In this document: in pieces, positions 36,084 through 45,217 of the stretch
Layout: the number at the start of each line of letters is the position of its first letter
How positions within the stretch are numbered: the stretch's first letter is position 1
NCBI GenBank assembly: GCA_016790475.1
Contig: JAEUOX010000070.1
Coordinates: 1-56,449 of the forward strand
Source: Rhodoferax sp.
GTDB lineage: Bacteria > Pseudomonadota > Gammaproteobacteria > Burkholderiales > Burkholderiaceae_C
Direction: 5' to 3'
DNA: 56,449 nt
Notes under the pieces: generated by a model
What the model was told of the DNA's origin: nothing
The model's database searches: none
Seen by the model: only the letters and a program-made list of their open reading frames with translations
Position numbers and translations under genes: made by a program

Positions 36084-38462
36084 ATGCGCCCCCCGAAGCA
36101 TGATTCCAGACGCCCGGCTCGCGGGCATGCACGCCGGGGTGCCATGGCCTGGGTGCTGGTGTCGGGCGTGCTGGTGCATGGGGCGGCCACCGCCCAGGCG
36201 CCCGCCGCCGAGGCCGTGCTCAAGAGCAGCCGGCTGCTGAAGGAAACCCTGCAGCCGGAGCAGCGCCGCAGCACGCCGAGCTTCGTGTCCGGCGAACGCA
36301 TCTCCTCCCGCACCGACCTCGACACCGTGATCGAGGGCCGGGCCGAGCTGCGCCGTGGCGACATCGTGATCCGCGCGGACCGCCTGGAGTACTTCCAGCC
36401 GGACGATCTCGCGCGGGCACGCGGCGATGTCAGCATCAACCGGGCCGGCGACATCTACGAGGGGCCCTCGCTGGACCTCAAGCTCGAGTCCTTCGAGGGC
36501 TTCTTCCTGAAGCCGCGCTACCGCTTCCTGAAGAACGAAGGCCATGGCGAGGCCGAGCGGGTGGACTTCATCGACCGGGACCGCACGCTGATCCGCAACG
36601 CCAGCTTCACGACCTGCCGCCGTGTGCCCGGCCCCAGCTGGATGCCGGACTGGATCCTGCAGGCCGCGAGCATCAGCATCGACAACGAGGAGGAGGTGGG
36701 CCAGGCCGAGGGCGCGCTGTTGACCTTCAAGGGCGTGCCGCTGCTGCCGATCCCGGCGTTCACGTTCCCGCTGAGCAACCGGCGCAAGTCCGGCTTCCTG
36801 CCGCCTTCGCTGGGCGTGGACAACGTCAATGGGGCCGAGGTCTCGGTGCCCTACTACTGGAACATCGCGCCGAATCGCGACGCCACGCTGTTCCCTGCGC
36901 TGATGACCAAGCGCGGAGTCGATCTGGCCGGTGAGTTCCGCTACCTCGAATCCGGCTACGCGGGGCAGCTGCGTGCGAACTTCATGCCGGGTGACAAGCT
37001 GCGCAGCATGGACCGCTGGGGCGTGGCATTCACGCATGCCGGCACGCTCGACTCCGGCCTGTCCGGGGTCGGCTCGCTGGGCATCAACCTGTCCGTCAAC
37101 CGGGTCAGCGACGACAACTACTGGCGGGATTTCACGCGGGTGAATCCCTGGCTGACGCAGCGCCTGCTGGCCAACGACCTGGGGCTGTCCTGGTCCAGCG
37201 GCTACCTGTCGGCCAAGCTGCGCATGCTGAAGTGGCAGACGCTGCAGGACGTGGCGGCGCCGATCGTGCCGCCATATGACCGCATGCCGCAAGTGGCCCT
37301 GCGGTATGCCCGCGCGAACACCGGTGGCTTCGACTATTCGGTGGATCTGGACACCACGCAGTTCCATGCGGACCGCACGCTGACCGGGCAGCCGAACGGG
37401 CAGCGCAGCTTCATGCTGGCGCAGTGGAGCCGGCCCTGGGTGTCGCCGGCCGGCTTCATCACGCCCAAGCTGCAGCTGCATGCCACGCACTACAGCTTCA
37501 GCAGCCCGCTGGCCAATGGCGCGATGTCGGCCAGCCGCGTCGTACCGACCTTCAGCCTGGACAGCGGCGTGGTCTTCGAGCGCGATGCCAGCTACTTCGG
37601 GCGGGCCTTCCGCCAGACGCTGGAGCCGCGGGCGTTCTATGTGCACACGCCGTTCCGCAACCAGTCCCTGCTGCCCAACTACGACTCCGCCGCCAACGAC
37701 TTCAACTTCGCCAGCATCTACACCGAGAACGGCTTCCTCGGCAACGACCGCATTGCCGACAGCGACCTGCTGACGCTGGGCGTGTCGACCCGCCTGCTGG
37801 ATCCGGACACCGGTGCCGAGGCGGCGCGCTTCGGCATTGCGCAGCGGGTGCGCTTCAAGGACCAGCAGGTCACGCTGCCCGGTGGCGCGGTGGTGGCCAA
37901 GGGCTTCAGCGACGTGCTGGTCGGCGCCAGCGTCAGCCTGGATCCGCGCTGGACCGTCGACTCGACGGTGCAGTTCAATGCCGACACCGGCCGCTCGATC
38001 CGCTCGACGATCAGTGGGCGTTACAGCCCGGGCAACTACCGGGTCGTCAGTGCGGCCTACCGGCTGCAGCGCGAGTCCAGCGAACAGCTCGACATCGGCT
38101 GGCAGTGGCCGATCAACGACCTCTGGGGGGACCGTGGAGAGGACCTCGGCGCCGGACGCGGGCAGGGCGAGGGCCGCTGGTACAGCGTGGGGCGCATCAA
38201 CTTCAGTCTGCGCGAAGGCAAGTTGGTAGACTCCGTGATCGGCCTGGAGTACGACGGCGGCTGCTGGCTGGGCCGGGTGGTCCTGGAGCGGCTGCAGACC
38301 GGCGCCTCGTCGGCCAACCGGCGCATCATGTTCCAGCTCGAGTTCGTCGGGTTCTCCCGGCTTGGCGCCAATCCGCTGCAGACCCTGAAGCAGAACATCC
38401 CGCGCTACCAGTTCCTGCGCGAGACGACCACCTCCGCCGGCCGATTCAGCAATTACGATTGA
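36084..38462 (+). CDS. lptD: LPS-assembly protein LptD
   Basis: A 792-residue outer-membrane protein that inserts LPS into the outer leaflet with LptE. After a basic N-terminus and signal peptide (AMAWVLVSGVLVHGAATAQA, about residues 21-40; cleavage near 40), an OstA-type jellyroll domain covers about 70-200 and the beta-barrel follows to the C-terminus. The whole protein has only two cysteines outside the signal, in FTTCRR and YDGGCWLG, instead of the four used for two disulfides in E. coli LptD. ATG 36084 is preferred; TTG 36078 or ATG 36144 are possible. It is followed four bases later by surA. Confidence 0.95.
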   Translation: MRPPKHDSRRPARGHARRGAMAWVLVSGVLVHGAATAQAPAAEAVLKSSRLLKETLQPEQRRSTPSFVSGERISSRTDLDTVIEGRAELRRGDIVIRADRLEYFQPDDLARARGDVSINRAGDIYEGPSLDLKLESFEGFFLKPRYRFLKNEGHGEAERVDFIDRDRTLIRNASFTTCRRVPGPSWMPDWILQAASISIDNEEEVGQAEGALLTFKGVPLLPIPAFTFPLSNRRKSGFLPPSLGVDNVNGAEVSVPYYWNIAPNRDATLFPALMTKRGVDLAGEFRYLESGYAGQLRANFMPGDKLRSMDRWGVAFTHAGTLDSGLSGVGSLGINLSVNRVSDDNYWRDFTRVNPWLTQRLLANDLGLSWSSGYLSAKLRMLKWQTLQDVAAPIVPPYDRMPQVALRYARANTGGFDYSVDLDTTQFHADRTLTGQPNGQRSFMLAQWSRPWVSPAGFITPKLQLHATHYSFSSPLANGAMSASRVVPTFSLDSGVVFERDASYFGRAFRQTLEPRAFYVHTPFRNQSLLPNYDSAANDFNFASIYTENGFLGNDRIADSDLLTLGVSTRLLDPDTGAEAARFGIAQRVRFKDQQVTLPGGAVVAKGFSDVLVGASVSLDPRWTVDSTVQFNADTGRSIRSTISGRYSPGNYRVVSAAYRLQRESSEQLDIGWQWPINDLWGDRGEDLGAGRGQGEGRWYSVGRINFSLREGKLVDSVIGLEYDGGCWLGRVVLERLQTGASSANRRIMFQLEFVGFSRLGANPLQTLKQNIPRYQFLRETTTSAGRFSNYD

Positions 38463-38466
38463 TTCC

Positions 38467-39825
38467 ATGATGACCCGTCCCGTCTTGAACCTGCTGGTGG
38501 GCAGCCTGCTGGCCGGCGCCGTGCTCGGTGTGCAGGCCCAGGCCCCCCGGGCGACGCTGCCGGCGGCTGGCGGTTCCACCGCGGGCACCGGGCCCCAGCG
38601 GTCGGCGGACTACATCGTCGCGATCGTCAACTCCGAGCCGATCACCAACCACCAGGTGCGCCAGGAAGCGCAGCGGCTGGCGCGGCAGCTGGCGCAGTCC
38701 CAGCAGCAGATGCCGGACAACGCGGCGCTGTTCGCGCGTGCGCTGGAGCGGCTCATCAACGAGCGCGCGCAGCTCCAGCAGGCGCGGGATACCGGCATCC
38801 GCATAGAGGAGTCTTCCGTCGATGAGGCGGAGGCCAACGTCGCCCGGCAGAACCAGATCGATCTGCCGGAGCTGCAGAAGCGGCTGGCCGCGGATGGCAT
38901 TGATCGCGCGCAGTTCCGCAAGCAGCTGCGTGAGCAGCTGATGCTGGTCCGGGTCCGCGAGCGGGACGTCAACCAGAAGATCAAGGTCTCGGAACTGGAG
39001 ATCGACCAATACCTGCGCGAGCAGCAGAAGCAGCAGGGCGGGCCGGCCACGGACCTGAACATCTCGCATGTGCTGATCGCGCTGCCGGAGGATGCCAGCG
39101 CTGCGCAACTGGCGGCCGCCCAGGCCCAGGCGCAGCGGGTGATCGAGCGGGCCCGCGCCGGCGAGGACTTCTCCGCGCTGGCCCGCGAGCTCTCCGCTGC
39201 CGCCGACGCCCGCAGTGGCGGGCAGTTCGGCCTGCGTCCGGTGGACCGCTACCCGACGCTGTTTGTCGACACCAGCCGTGACATGGCCGTCGGTGATCTG
39301 CGCGTGGTGCGATCCGGCGCCGGGCTGCATGTGCTCAAGCTGATCGAGAAGCGCGTCAGCGGCATGCCGGCCACCACCGTCGAGCAGACCCTGGCCAGCC
39401 ACATCCTGCTGCGTCCGTCGGCGCAGTTGAGCGAGGCCCAGGCGCGCGAGCGCCTCAACGGTTTCCGCACCCGGATCGTCTCCGGGCAGGTGGAGTTTGC
39501 CGCGCTGGCCCGCGAGTTCTCGCAGGACGGCAGCGCGAGCCAGGGCGGTGAACTCGGCTGGGCCGTGCCCGGGCAGTTCGTGCCGGAATTCGAGGATGTC
39601 ATGAATGCGCTGGCGCCGGGCGAGGTCAGCGAGCCCTTCACGTCCCGGTTCGGCGTGCATCTGATGACCGTCAAGCAGCGCCGTGTCGTTCCGTTGACGC
39701 CGCGTGAGCAGCGTGAGGCGGTGCGCGGCATGTTGCGCGAGAAGAAGGTGGACGACGCGTTCGCCACCTGGGCCCAGGAGCTGCGAGCCCGGGCCTACGT
39801 GGAAATGCGCGACCCGCCGGGCTGA
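38467..39825 (+). CDS. surA: Periplasmic chaperone and peptidyl-prolyl isomerase SurA
   Basis: A 452-residue periplasmic protein with a signal peptide ([20 protein letters not shown]). The SurA N-domain (about 45-190, [15 protein letters not shown]) is followed by two parvulin domains: one at about 195-295 ([12 protein letters not shown] ... [13 protein letters not shown]) and one at about 310-420 ([12 protein letters not shown] ... [12 protein letters not shown]). It escorts outer-membrane proteins, including LptD. It lies four bases after lptD, as in most proteobacteria. The gene between surA and rsmA in E. coli, pdxA, is absent here. Confidence 0.95.
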   Translation: MMTRPVLNLLVGSLLAGAVLGVQAQAPRATLPAAGGSTAGTGPQRSADYIVAIVNSEPITNHQVRQEAQRLARQLAQSQQQMPDNAALFARALERLINERAQLQQARDTGIRIEESSVDEAEANVARQNQIDLPELQKRLAADGIDRAQFRKQLREQLMLVRVRERDVNQKIKVSELEIDQYLREQQKQQGGPATDLNISHVLIALPEDASAAQLAAAQAQAQRVIERARAGEDFSALARELSAAADARSGGQFGLRPVDRYPTLFVDTSRDMAVGDLRVVRSGAGLHVLKLIEKRVSGMPATTVEQTLASHILLRPSAQLSEAQARERLNGFRTRIVSGQVEFAALAREFSQDGSASQGGELGWAVPGQFVPEFEDVMNALAPGEVSEPFTSRFGVHLMTVKQRRVVPLTPREQREAVRGMLREKKVDDAFATWAQELRARAYVEMRDPPG

Positions 39826-39853
39826 GCCGGACCATGCCACCCGGCTACCGCGC

Positions 39854-40648
39854 GTGAGCAAGCAGGCTGCATCGGCGCGGGGCCACCAGCCGCGCAAGCG
39901 TTTCGGACAGCACTTCCTGACCGATGCCGGGGTCATCGACGGCATCGTGCGGGCCATCGCCCCGCGCCCCGGCGACCGGATGGTGGAGATCGGTCCTGGC
40001 CTGGGCGCCCTGACGCAGCCGCTTGTCGAGCGACTGGGGCACCTGATCGTCGTGGAGCTTGACCGGGACCTGGCGGCGCGCATGCGGCAGCGCGGCGATC
40101 TGAGCGTCATCGAGTCCGATGTCCTGCGCGTCGACTTCACGGCGCTGGCTGCGGCGCAGGGCGGTGCCGGTGCCGCACCGTCGCTGCGCGTCGTCGGCAA
40201 CCTGCCCTACAACATCTCGACTCCGATCCTGTTCCATCTGCTGGAGCATGCGGCCGTCGTGGTGGACCAGCACTTCATGCTCCAGCGCGAGGTGGTGGAC
40301 CGCATGGTGGCCCGTCCGTCGACGGCCGCCTACGGCCGCCTGAGCGTGATGCTGCAGTGGCGCTATGCGATGGAGTTCGTGCTGCCGGTTCCGCCGGAGA
40401 GCTTCGATCCGCCGCCGCGGGTGGACAGTGCGGTCGTGCGCATGGTGCCCCGGCCGGATCCGGCCGGCGTGGACCCGCAGCGCCTGGGCGAGATCGTCCA
40501 GGTGGCCTTCGGGCAGCGGCGCAAGATCCTGCGGCACACGCTGGGACGCTGGCTGACGGAGCATGGGTACGCCGGCGACTTCGACGAGCAGCGGCGCGCC
40601 GAGGAGGTGCCGGTGGAAGAGTTCGTCGCGCTGGCGCGACGCCCATGA
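39854..40648 (+). CDS. rsmA: 16S rRNA (adenine-1518/1519-N6)-dimethyltransferase
   Basis: A 264-residue RsmA/KsgA enzyme that dimethylates A1518 and A1519 of 16S rRNA. The opening [11 protein letters not shown], the SAM-binding [10 protein letters not shown] and catalytic NLPYNIS motifs are all present. The start is GTG 39854 ([10 protein letters not shown]); no upstream ATG fits without entering surA. It is the third gene of the lptD-surA-rsmA block, 28 bases after surA, and its TGA overlaps the stem of a strong terminator. Confidence 0.95.
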   Translation: MSKQAASARGHQPRKRFGQHFLTDAGVIDGIVRAIAPRPGDRMVEIGPGLGALTQPLVERLGHLIVVELDRDLAARMRQRGDLSVIESDVLRVDFTALAAAQGGAGAAPSLRVVGNLPYNISTPILFHLLEHAAVVVDQHFMLQREVVDRMVARPSTAAYGRLSVMLQWRYAMEFVLPVPPESFDPPPRVDSAVVRMVPRPDPAGVDPQRLGEIVQVAFGQRRKILRHTLGRWLTEHGYAGDFDEQRRAEEVPVEEFVALARRP

Positions 40649-40678
40649 AAAAGGCCCGCCACCAGGGCGGGCCTTTTT
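40648..40678 (+). terminator. Rho-independent terminator after rsmA (bidirectional)
   Basis: A 13-bp stem AAAAAGGCCCGCC / GGCGGGCCTTTTT with a five-base loop (40661-40665) ends in a T run. Its first base is the last base of the rsmA stop codon. The symmetric A and T tracts mean it could also stop leftward transcripts from the barnase region. Confidence 0.9.
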
Positions 40679-40699
40679 CGGCGAAATGCGCGCCGACCG

Positions 40700-40848
40700 T
40701 CAGGCTGCGGCGAGCCAGTAACCCGCGTTGAACGGGCTGCTCATGCGCAGGGCCAGCGGGGAGACGTCCAACAGCTTGTCGGTCGGCATCTTCTCGCCGG
40801 TTTCGGTGGTCAGTGCAATGCCGGACAGGCTGTCGCCGGCCTGGCTTT
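40700..40848 (-). pseudogene. Remnant of an unidentified gene (3' end only)
   Basis: On the leftward strand a frame ends SGIALTTETGEKMPTDKLL then ALRMSSPFNAGYWLAAA and TGA. Its base composition matches the high-GC flanks, while the frame upstream (toward 40921) runs into the barstar gene and the hairpin, with no plausible start or ribosome site. I read it as the tail of a native gene cut off by the barnase-barstar insert. A 73-residue free-standing ORF starting at 40921 is the alternative. No family is recognised. Confidence 0.35.
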
Positions 40849-40865
40849 CGCTCTTAGCCTCGTTC

Positions 40866-40900
40866 GCCCGTTCTGCTTGGCTGGTGTGTGCAGAACGGGC
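40866..40900 (-). terminator. 11-bp hairpin directly after barstar
   Basis: GCCCGTTCTGC (40866-40876) and GCAGAACGGGC (40890-40900) are perfect arms around a 13-base loop; the stem begins at the barstar stop codon. There is no T run, so it is either a weak terminator or an mRNA-stabilising structure. Confidence 0.5.
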
Positions 40901-41325
40901 TACAGAAAAGAATAGAAACATCGGAAAGGAATTTTCCGGTCGCCCCAGTAGTCGGCGGCATCCCGGAAGATGTCGAGCAGCTGCTCCCGGGCTTCCTTGT
41001 CGAACTTGGCATTGGCCGGAATGTGCTCCAGCACCGCGATGAATCCCGGCTGCGGCCCGGACTTGTGCACCGGGTCGGTCATGCTGTCGTACAGCGCGTC
41101 GAAATTCTTGCCCACATGGGCCGGCAAGGTGAACTGCTGGCCGATCATGTCCAGCACATCCTGCTTCGATTGCGCATTGGCCAGGTTCGCGTACAGGAAA
41201 TGCTGGCCCAGACGCTGGGCCGCTTCCTGGAGGTCCTGGACCCGGAATGCCCGGATCGACTGCACGATGTTGGTTCTCACACCCCGCAAGGGTGTATCTG
41301 TCTCTTGACGAAGTGGCATGTCCAT
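40900..41325 (-). CDS. Barstar-family RNase inhibitor
   Basis: A 141-residue protein whose core (about residues 20-135) matches barstar: KNFDALYDSMTD corresponds to the barstar helix that plugs the RNase active site, and LDIFRDAADYWGDRKIPF to the last helix and strand. It has an N-terminal extension of about 20 residues compared with classic barstar. It has no signal peptide, so it should stay in the cytoplasm and neutralise the RNase encoded upstream. Start ATG 41325, 35 bases after the RNase gene; ATG 41319 is an alternative. GC content is lower than in the flanking genes. Confidence 0.88.
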   Translation of the reverse strand: MDMPLRQETDTPLRGVRTNIVQSIRAFRVQDLQEAAQRLGQHFLYANLANAQSKQDVLDMIGQQFTLPAHVGKNFDALYDSMTDPVHKSGPQPGFIAVLEHIPANAKFDKEAREQLLDIFRDAADYWGDRKIPFRCFYSFL

Positions 41326-41360
41326 CCCCGTTTCACTTTCAAAAACAACGCAAACCTTGC

Positions 41361-41753
41361 TCAGGGCACGATCCTGCGAAAGCTCGCATAGTGATCCGCC
41401 GTGTAATAACAGACGTCCGGTACCCGGGGTTGACCCCCGCAGACAATGCGCCGCGTTCCGCGGTGGTTCAGACCCGGCGTACGGACCGTGTACTCACGGT
41501 AGTAGCCCCGGCGGTTGATTGGCAGCAACCGCTCGCGATTGCCAAAGACAGTCCCGTCCTTCTCGTAAGGAAACGGGCCGCCTTGCGCAATCAACGCGTA
41601 GGTCTGGGCACCTTGAACCGGCAATTCAGCGACCGAGATGGTCGCTATATTGTCTGCAGCGGTGGAGGTTTTGGCCTGGACAAAACTGCCTGTCAGCGTC
41701 GCGAAGAGCAGTAAGCCAGTGATCACCAACTTAAGGCACGCGCGGCGGACCAT
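41361..41753 (-). CDS. Secreted guanyl-specific ribonuclease (barnase/RNase Sa family)
   Basis: A 130-residue exported RNase. Residues 1-27 are a signal peptide (VITGLLLFATLTGSFVQA). The mature enzyme shows the RNase Sa/barnase active site: Glu87 (YREYTV), Arg101 (RGTRRIV) and His121 (YTADHYASF), plus a probable disulfide Cys105-Cys115. It cleaves RNA after guanosine. The ATG 41753 is chosen over 41789 because GGAG lies nine bases upstream. Its barstar partner is immediately downstream, protecting the producer. Two dyads lie in the leader, suggesting tight control. The pair sits in a lower-GC segment between rsmA and maeB, which points to acquisition. Confidence 0.9.
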   Translation of the reverse strand: MVRRACLKLVITGLLLFATLTGSFVQAKTSTAADNIATISVAELPVQGAQTYALIAQGGPFPYEKDGTVFGNRERLLPINRRGYYREYTVRTPGLNHRGTRRIVCGGQPRVPDVCYYTADHYASFRRIVP

Positions 41754-41774
41754 GCAAAATGACTCCAAAAACCT

Positions 41775-41786
41775 CGGGTTAACCCG
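41775..41786. promoter_or_regulatory. 12-bp palindrome upstream of the RNase gene
   Basis: CGGGTTAACCCG is a perfect palindrome 21 bases before the RNase ATG, at a position where a bound repressor would block transcription or early elongation. Confidence 0.4.
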
Positions 41787-41790
41787 CAAA

Positions 41791-41827
41791 TTTCACGGCT
41801 GCAAGTGTCGCTGATCCCGCCGTGAAA
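41791..41827. repeat. 9-bp inverted repeat upstream of the RNase gene
   Basis: TTTCACGGC (41791-41799) and GCCGTGAAA (41819-41827) are perfect arms separated by 19 bases. Together with the adjacent palindrome it makes the RNase leader (41754-41907) unusually structured. I see no convincing -35/-10 pair there. Confidence 0.45.
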
Positions 41828-41907
41828 AGCAAGGGCCTGCACAATAATTGAGCAAGCGCGATAAGTTTGAGGTTGATTTAAGTTAGTGCTTGCTGTCGCA
41901 AAAGGCG

Positions 41908-44241
41908 TTATCGGACGGCATTCGCGTCAGCAACGGTCAGGGCGGTCATGTTGACGATCCGCCGTACAGTAGTGCTTGCAGTGAGGACATGCACCGGGCG
42001 GGCAGCTCCCAGCAGCACCGGACCGATGGCAATGTTGCCACCGGCCGCGGTTTTCAGCAGGTTGTAGGCAATGTTGGCCGCATCGATGTTGGGAAGAACC
42101 AACAGATTGGCGTTGCCGCTCAGCGTGCTGTTGGGCATCAGCGCCGCGCGGGCGGCTCCGTCCAGCGCCACGTCTCCGTGCATCTCGCCGTCGACCTCCA
42201 GCCAGGGCGCCTCCGCCCGCAGCAGTTCCAGCGTGCGGCGCATCTTCAGCGCGCTGGGCTGGTTGCTGCTGCCGAAGTTGGAATGCGACAGCAGCGCCAC
42301 CTTGGGCCGCAGGCCGAAGCGCATCATCTCCTCGGCCGCCATCACGGTGATCTCGGTGAGCTCCTCCGCGGTCGGATCGTAGTTGACGTGGGTATCGACC
42401 AGGAAGACCTGCCGGTCCGGCAGCAGCAGGCCGTTCATGCAGGCATAGATCGGCATGTCCTGCGGCGTGCTGGGGCTGCCGCCCTGTCGCTTGCCGATGA
42501 CCTGGTCGATGTAGGTCAGGTGCATCGCCGTCGTGCCCCAGGTCCCGCAGATCATGCCGTCGACGTCGCCCTTGTGCAGCAGCATCGCGCCGATCAGCGT
42601 CAGGCGCCGGCGCATCTCGATCTTGGCCATCTGCACCGTCGTGCCCTTGCGCTCGGTCATCCGGTGGTAGGTCTGCCAGAAGTCACGGTAGCGCGGGTCG
42701 TGCTCGACATTGACGACGTCGTAGTCCAGTTCCTCGCGCAGCCGCAGGCCGAACTTCTGGATCCGCTGCGCAATCACCGCCGGGCGGCCGATCAGCGTGG
42801 GACGGGCCAGTCGTTCGTCGACAACGATCTGGCAGGCCCGCAGCACCCGTTCCTCCTCGCCTTCGCAATAGGCGACGCGCTTGTGAGCGGCCACTTTCGC
42901 AGCCGCGTAGATCGGCCGCATCATCGTGCCCGAGGCATAGACGAAGCTCTGCAGGCGCTCGACATAGGCCGCCATGTCGGTGATCGGACGCAGCGCCACG
43001 CCGCTCTCGGCGGCGGCCCGGGCCACGGCCGGCGCGATCTTCATCATCAGCCGCGGATCGAAGGGCTTGGGGATCAGGTACTCCGGTCCGAAGGCCAGAT
43101 GCTGGCCGGCATACGCCGCCGCCACCACCTCGCTCTGCTCCGCCTGTGCCAGTTCGGCGATGGCGTGCACCGCGGCGATCTCCATCTCCAGCGTGATCGT
43201 CGAGGCACCGGCATCCAGCGCACCGCGGAAGATGTACGGGAAGCACAGGACGTTGTTGACCTGGTTCGGGTAGTCCGTCCGGCCGGTGGCCATGATCGCG
43301 TCGTCGCGTACGGCGCGGACTTCCTCCGGCAGGATCTCCGGCGTCGGGTTGGCCAGCGCGAAGATCAGCGGCCGGGCCGCCATGCGCCGCACCATGTCGG
43401 GCTTGAGCACGCCGCCGGCGGACAGCCCCAGAAAGATGTCGGCGCCCGCGATCACGTCGGTCAGCGTGCGGGCGCTGGTGGGTTGCGCAAACGCCGCCTT
43501 GTCCTCGTCCATCAGTTCGGTGCGGCCCTCGTAGACGACGCCGGCGAGGTCGGTCACGAAGATGTTCTCGCGCGGCAGGCCCAGCTTCAGCAGCAGCCCG
43601 AGGCAGGCGAGCGCGGCGGCGCCGGCGCCGGAGGTCACCAGCTTGACCTTGTGCAGTTCCTTGCCGACCACCTTCAGGCCGTTCAGCAGTGCCGCGCCGA
43701 CGACGATCGCCGTGCCATGCTGGTCGTCATGGAAGACCGGAATCTTCATGCGCTCGCGCAGCTTGCGTTCGACATAGAAGCAGTCCGGCGCCTTGATGTC
43801 CTCCAGGTTGATGCCGCCGAAGGTCGGCTCCAGCGCTGCGATGACATCGACCAGCTTGTCCAGGTCGTGTTTCTCGTTGATCTCGATGTCGAACACGTCG
43901 ATGCCGGCGAACTTCTTGAAAAGCACGCCCTTGCCTTCCATGACCGGCTTGGCGGCCAGCGGGCCGATGTCGCCCAGACCCAGCACCGCGGTACCGTTCG
44001 TGATCACGGCGACCAGATTGCCCCGGCTGGTGTACTTGAACGCGTTGTTCGGATCCTTGACGATCTCCTCGCAGGGCGCCGCGACGCCGGGCGAGTAGGC
44101 CAGCGCCAGGTCATGCTGGTTCACGAGCTGCTTGGTGGCCGCGACCGCGATCTTGCCCGGTGTCGGATGCTCGTGGTATTCGAGTGCGGCCCGCCGCAAT
44201 TCCGCACGCTTGTCGGCGGAACTGACGCTTGTGTCTGCCAT
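41908..44241 (-). CDS. maeB: NADP-dependent malic enzyme with phosphotransacetylase-like domain
   Basis: A 777-residue MaeB-type enzyme that decarboxylates malate to pyruvate with NADP. The malic enzyme part (about 1-430) has [13 protein letters not shown], the metal-binding FHDDQHGTA and the nucleotide loop [10 protein letters not shown]. The C-terminal ~330 residues (about 440-777) resemble phosphate acetyltransferase and are thought to be regulatory (acetyl-CoA control), not catalytic. The start ATG 44241 has AGGAG six bases upstream. The barnase pair lies downstream on the same strand. Confidence 0.96.
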   Translation of the reverse strand: MADTSVSSADKRAELRRAALEYHEHPTPGKIAVAATKQLVNQHDLALAYSPGVAAPCEEIVKDPNNAFKYTSRGNLVAVITNGTAVLGLGDIGPLAAKPVMEGKGVLFKKFAGIDVFDIEINEKHDLDKLVDVIAALEPTFGGINLEDIKAPDCFYVERKLRERMKIPVFHDDQHGTAIVVGAALLNGLKVVGKELHKVKLVTSGAGAAALACLGLLLKLGLPRENIFVTDLAGVVYEGRTELMDEDKAAFAQPTSARTLTDVIAGADIFLGLSAGGVLKPDMVRRMAARPLIFALANPTPEILPEEVRAVRDDAIMATGRTDYPNQVNNVLCFPYIFRGALDAGASTITLEMEIAAVHAIAELAQAEQSEVVAAAYAGQHLAFGPEYLIPKPFDPRLMMKIAPAVARAAAESGVALRPITDMAAYVERLQSFVYASGTMMRPIYAAAKVAAHKRVAYCEGEEERVLRACQIVVDERLARPTLIGRPAVIAQRIQKFGLRLREELDYDVVNVEHDPRYRDFWQTYHRMTERKGTTVQMAKIEMRRRLTLIGAMLLHKGDVDGMICGTWGTTAMHLTYIDQVIGKRQGGSPSTPQDMPIYACMNGLLLPDRQVFLVDTHVNYDPTAEELTEITVMAAEEMMRFGLRPKVALLSHSNFGSSNQPSALKMRRTLELLRAEAPWLEVDGEMHGDVALDGAARAALMPNSTLSGNANLLVLPNIDAANIAYNLLKTAAGGNIAIGPVLLGAARPVHVLTASTTVRRIVNMTALTVADANAVR

Positions 44242-44305
44242 GAGGAGCTCCTGCTGCTTGCGGCTGCGCTGCATCGGCGGGCCGCCCGGGATTTTGGGGA
44301 GCCGG

Positions 44306-44311
44306 ATTGTA
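44306..44311 (-). promoter_or_regulatory. Probable -10 element of maeB
   Basis: TACAAT on the leftward strand, a five-of-six match to the sigma-70 -10 box, lies 65 bases before the maeB ATG. No convincing -35 is seen at 17 bases, so this is a tentative promoter. Confidence 0.4.
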
Positions 44312-44368
44312 GTCTCGCCTTTCCTTCTCGCCGGGGCCAGCGCGGCGTTGGCTCCGCCGGGTTGTGGA

Positions 44369-45202
44369 TTAGCGGAATCCGCGCGCCGGCAGGCCCGGCC
44401 CGCGCTGCAGCCAGTTGCGCGGCGAGTAGCGGGCGCGCGCATCGGTGGCATGCAGCGTGTACGCATGGCGGGAGCGCGGGGAGCGGTTCGCCGCGCTGTA
44501 GTGCGGCAGCAGCCCATGGAACACCACCAGCGTGCCAGCGGCTACCTCCAGCGGAACCGCCGTGCCGGTTTCCGGCCAGGGCGTCGCGTCAAGCGGCTCG
44601 ATCGTGGCGCCGGCACCCTGCACGACGAAGCGCTCCCGCAGCGGGCCGCGGTGGCCCCCCGGCTCCACCCACAGGCAGCCGTTGCCTCTGTCGGCATCCT
44701 CCAGCGCGAACCAGAAGGTGGTGACGGTCTGCGGCACCGTGTCGAAGAAGCTGGCATCCTGGTGCCAGCGCACCTCGCCGCCGATACCCGGCTGCTTGAA
44801 GATGTACATCGACTGCCAGACCAGCGGCTCCGCCAGTCCGACCGCGCCAGCCACCTCCGCCAGTTCCGGCCCGTGCGAGAACGCCGCAAACACCGGATCC
44901 AGATCGTGCATCGCATGGCCGATCTTGTTGATCGACAGCGCCTTGTCCTGGCGCAGGCGCCCCTGCGCGTCGAAGGCCTCTTCCTCGAAGAAACAGCGGA
45001 TCGTGTCGGCCGAGCCCATGAAGTAGGCGTCGACCTGGCGCTGCTGCTCGTTGGTCGTGAAGATGGTGCGGTGGGCGTCGGCGTCGAAGGCGTCGATGAT
45101 CTGGGCCGCGCGATCGCGCAGCGCCTGCATCGCCTGCGCGGATTTGAACCCGGGAAGGACCAGGTAACCCTGCTCCTGGAACAGCGTGCTGCGGGAGTCC
45201 AT
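44369..45202 (-). CDS. Phytanoyl-CoA dioxygenase (PhyH) family protein
   Basis: A 277-residue Fe(II)/2-oxoglutarate dioxygenase. The iron ligands are His147-x-Asp149 (RWHQDASFF) and distal His234 (LPHYSAANRSP), and the arginine of NRSPRSR should hold 2-oxoglutarate. The N-terminus FQEQGYLVLPGFK is typical. Bacterial members hydroxylate small molecules or alkyl-CoA; eukaryote-like PHYHD1 is the closest pattern by eye. It lies 15 bases downstream of pepP on the same strand. A second, broken-looking paralogue lies at 19321-20142 but is only distantly similar. Confidence 0.9.
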   Translation of the reverse strand: MDSRSTLFQEQGYLVLPGFKSAQAMQALRDRAAQIIDAFDADAHRTIFTTNEQQRQVDAYFMGSADTIRCFFEEEAFDAQGRLRQDKALSINKIGHAMHDLDPVFAAFSHGPELAEVAGAVGLAEPLVWQSMYIFKQPGIGGEVRWHQDASFFDTVPQTVTTFWFALEDADRGNGCLWVEPGGHRGPLRERFVVQGAGATIEPLDATPWPETGTAVPLEVAAGTLVVFHGLLPHYSAANRSPRSRHAYTLHATDARARYSPRNWLQRGPGLPARGFR

Positions 45203-45217
45203 CGCGCGGGCCGGTCG

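Noticed and set aside
36039..38588. 849-residue open frame opposite lptD
   Set aside because: lptD is unmistakable on the other strand; the antisense protein has no recognisable family block.
40866..40900. Integron attC site beside the barnase pair
   Set aside because: The arms read GCCCGTT and AACGGGC, the reverse of the RYYYAAC and GTTRRRY core sites, and there is no integrase or cassette array.
41890..44724. 944-residue open frame opposite maeB
   Set aside because: maeB is fully conserved on the other strand; the antisense frame is His/Gln/Arg-rich filler.
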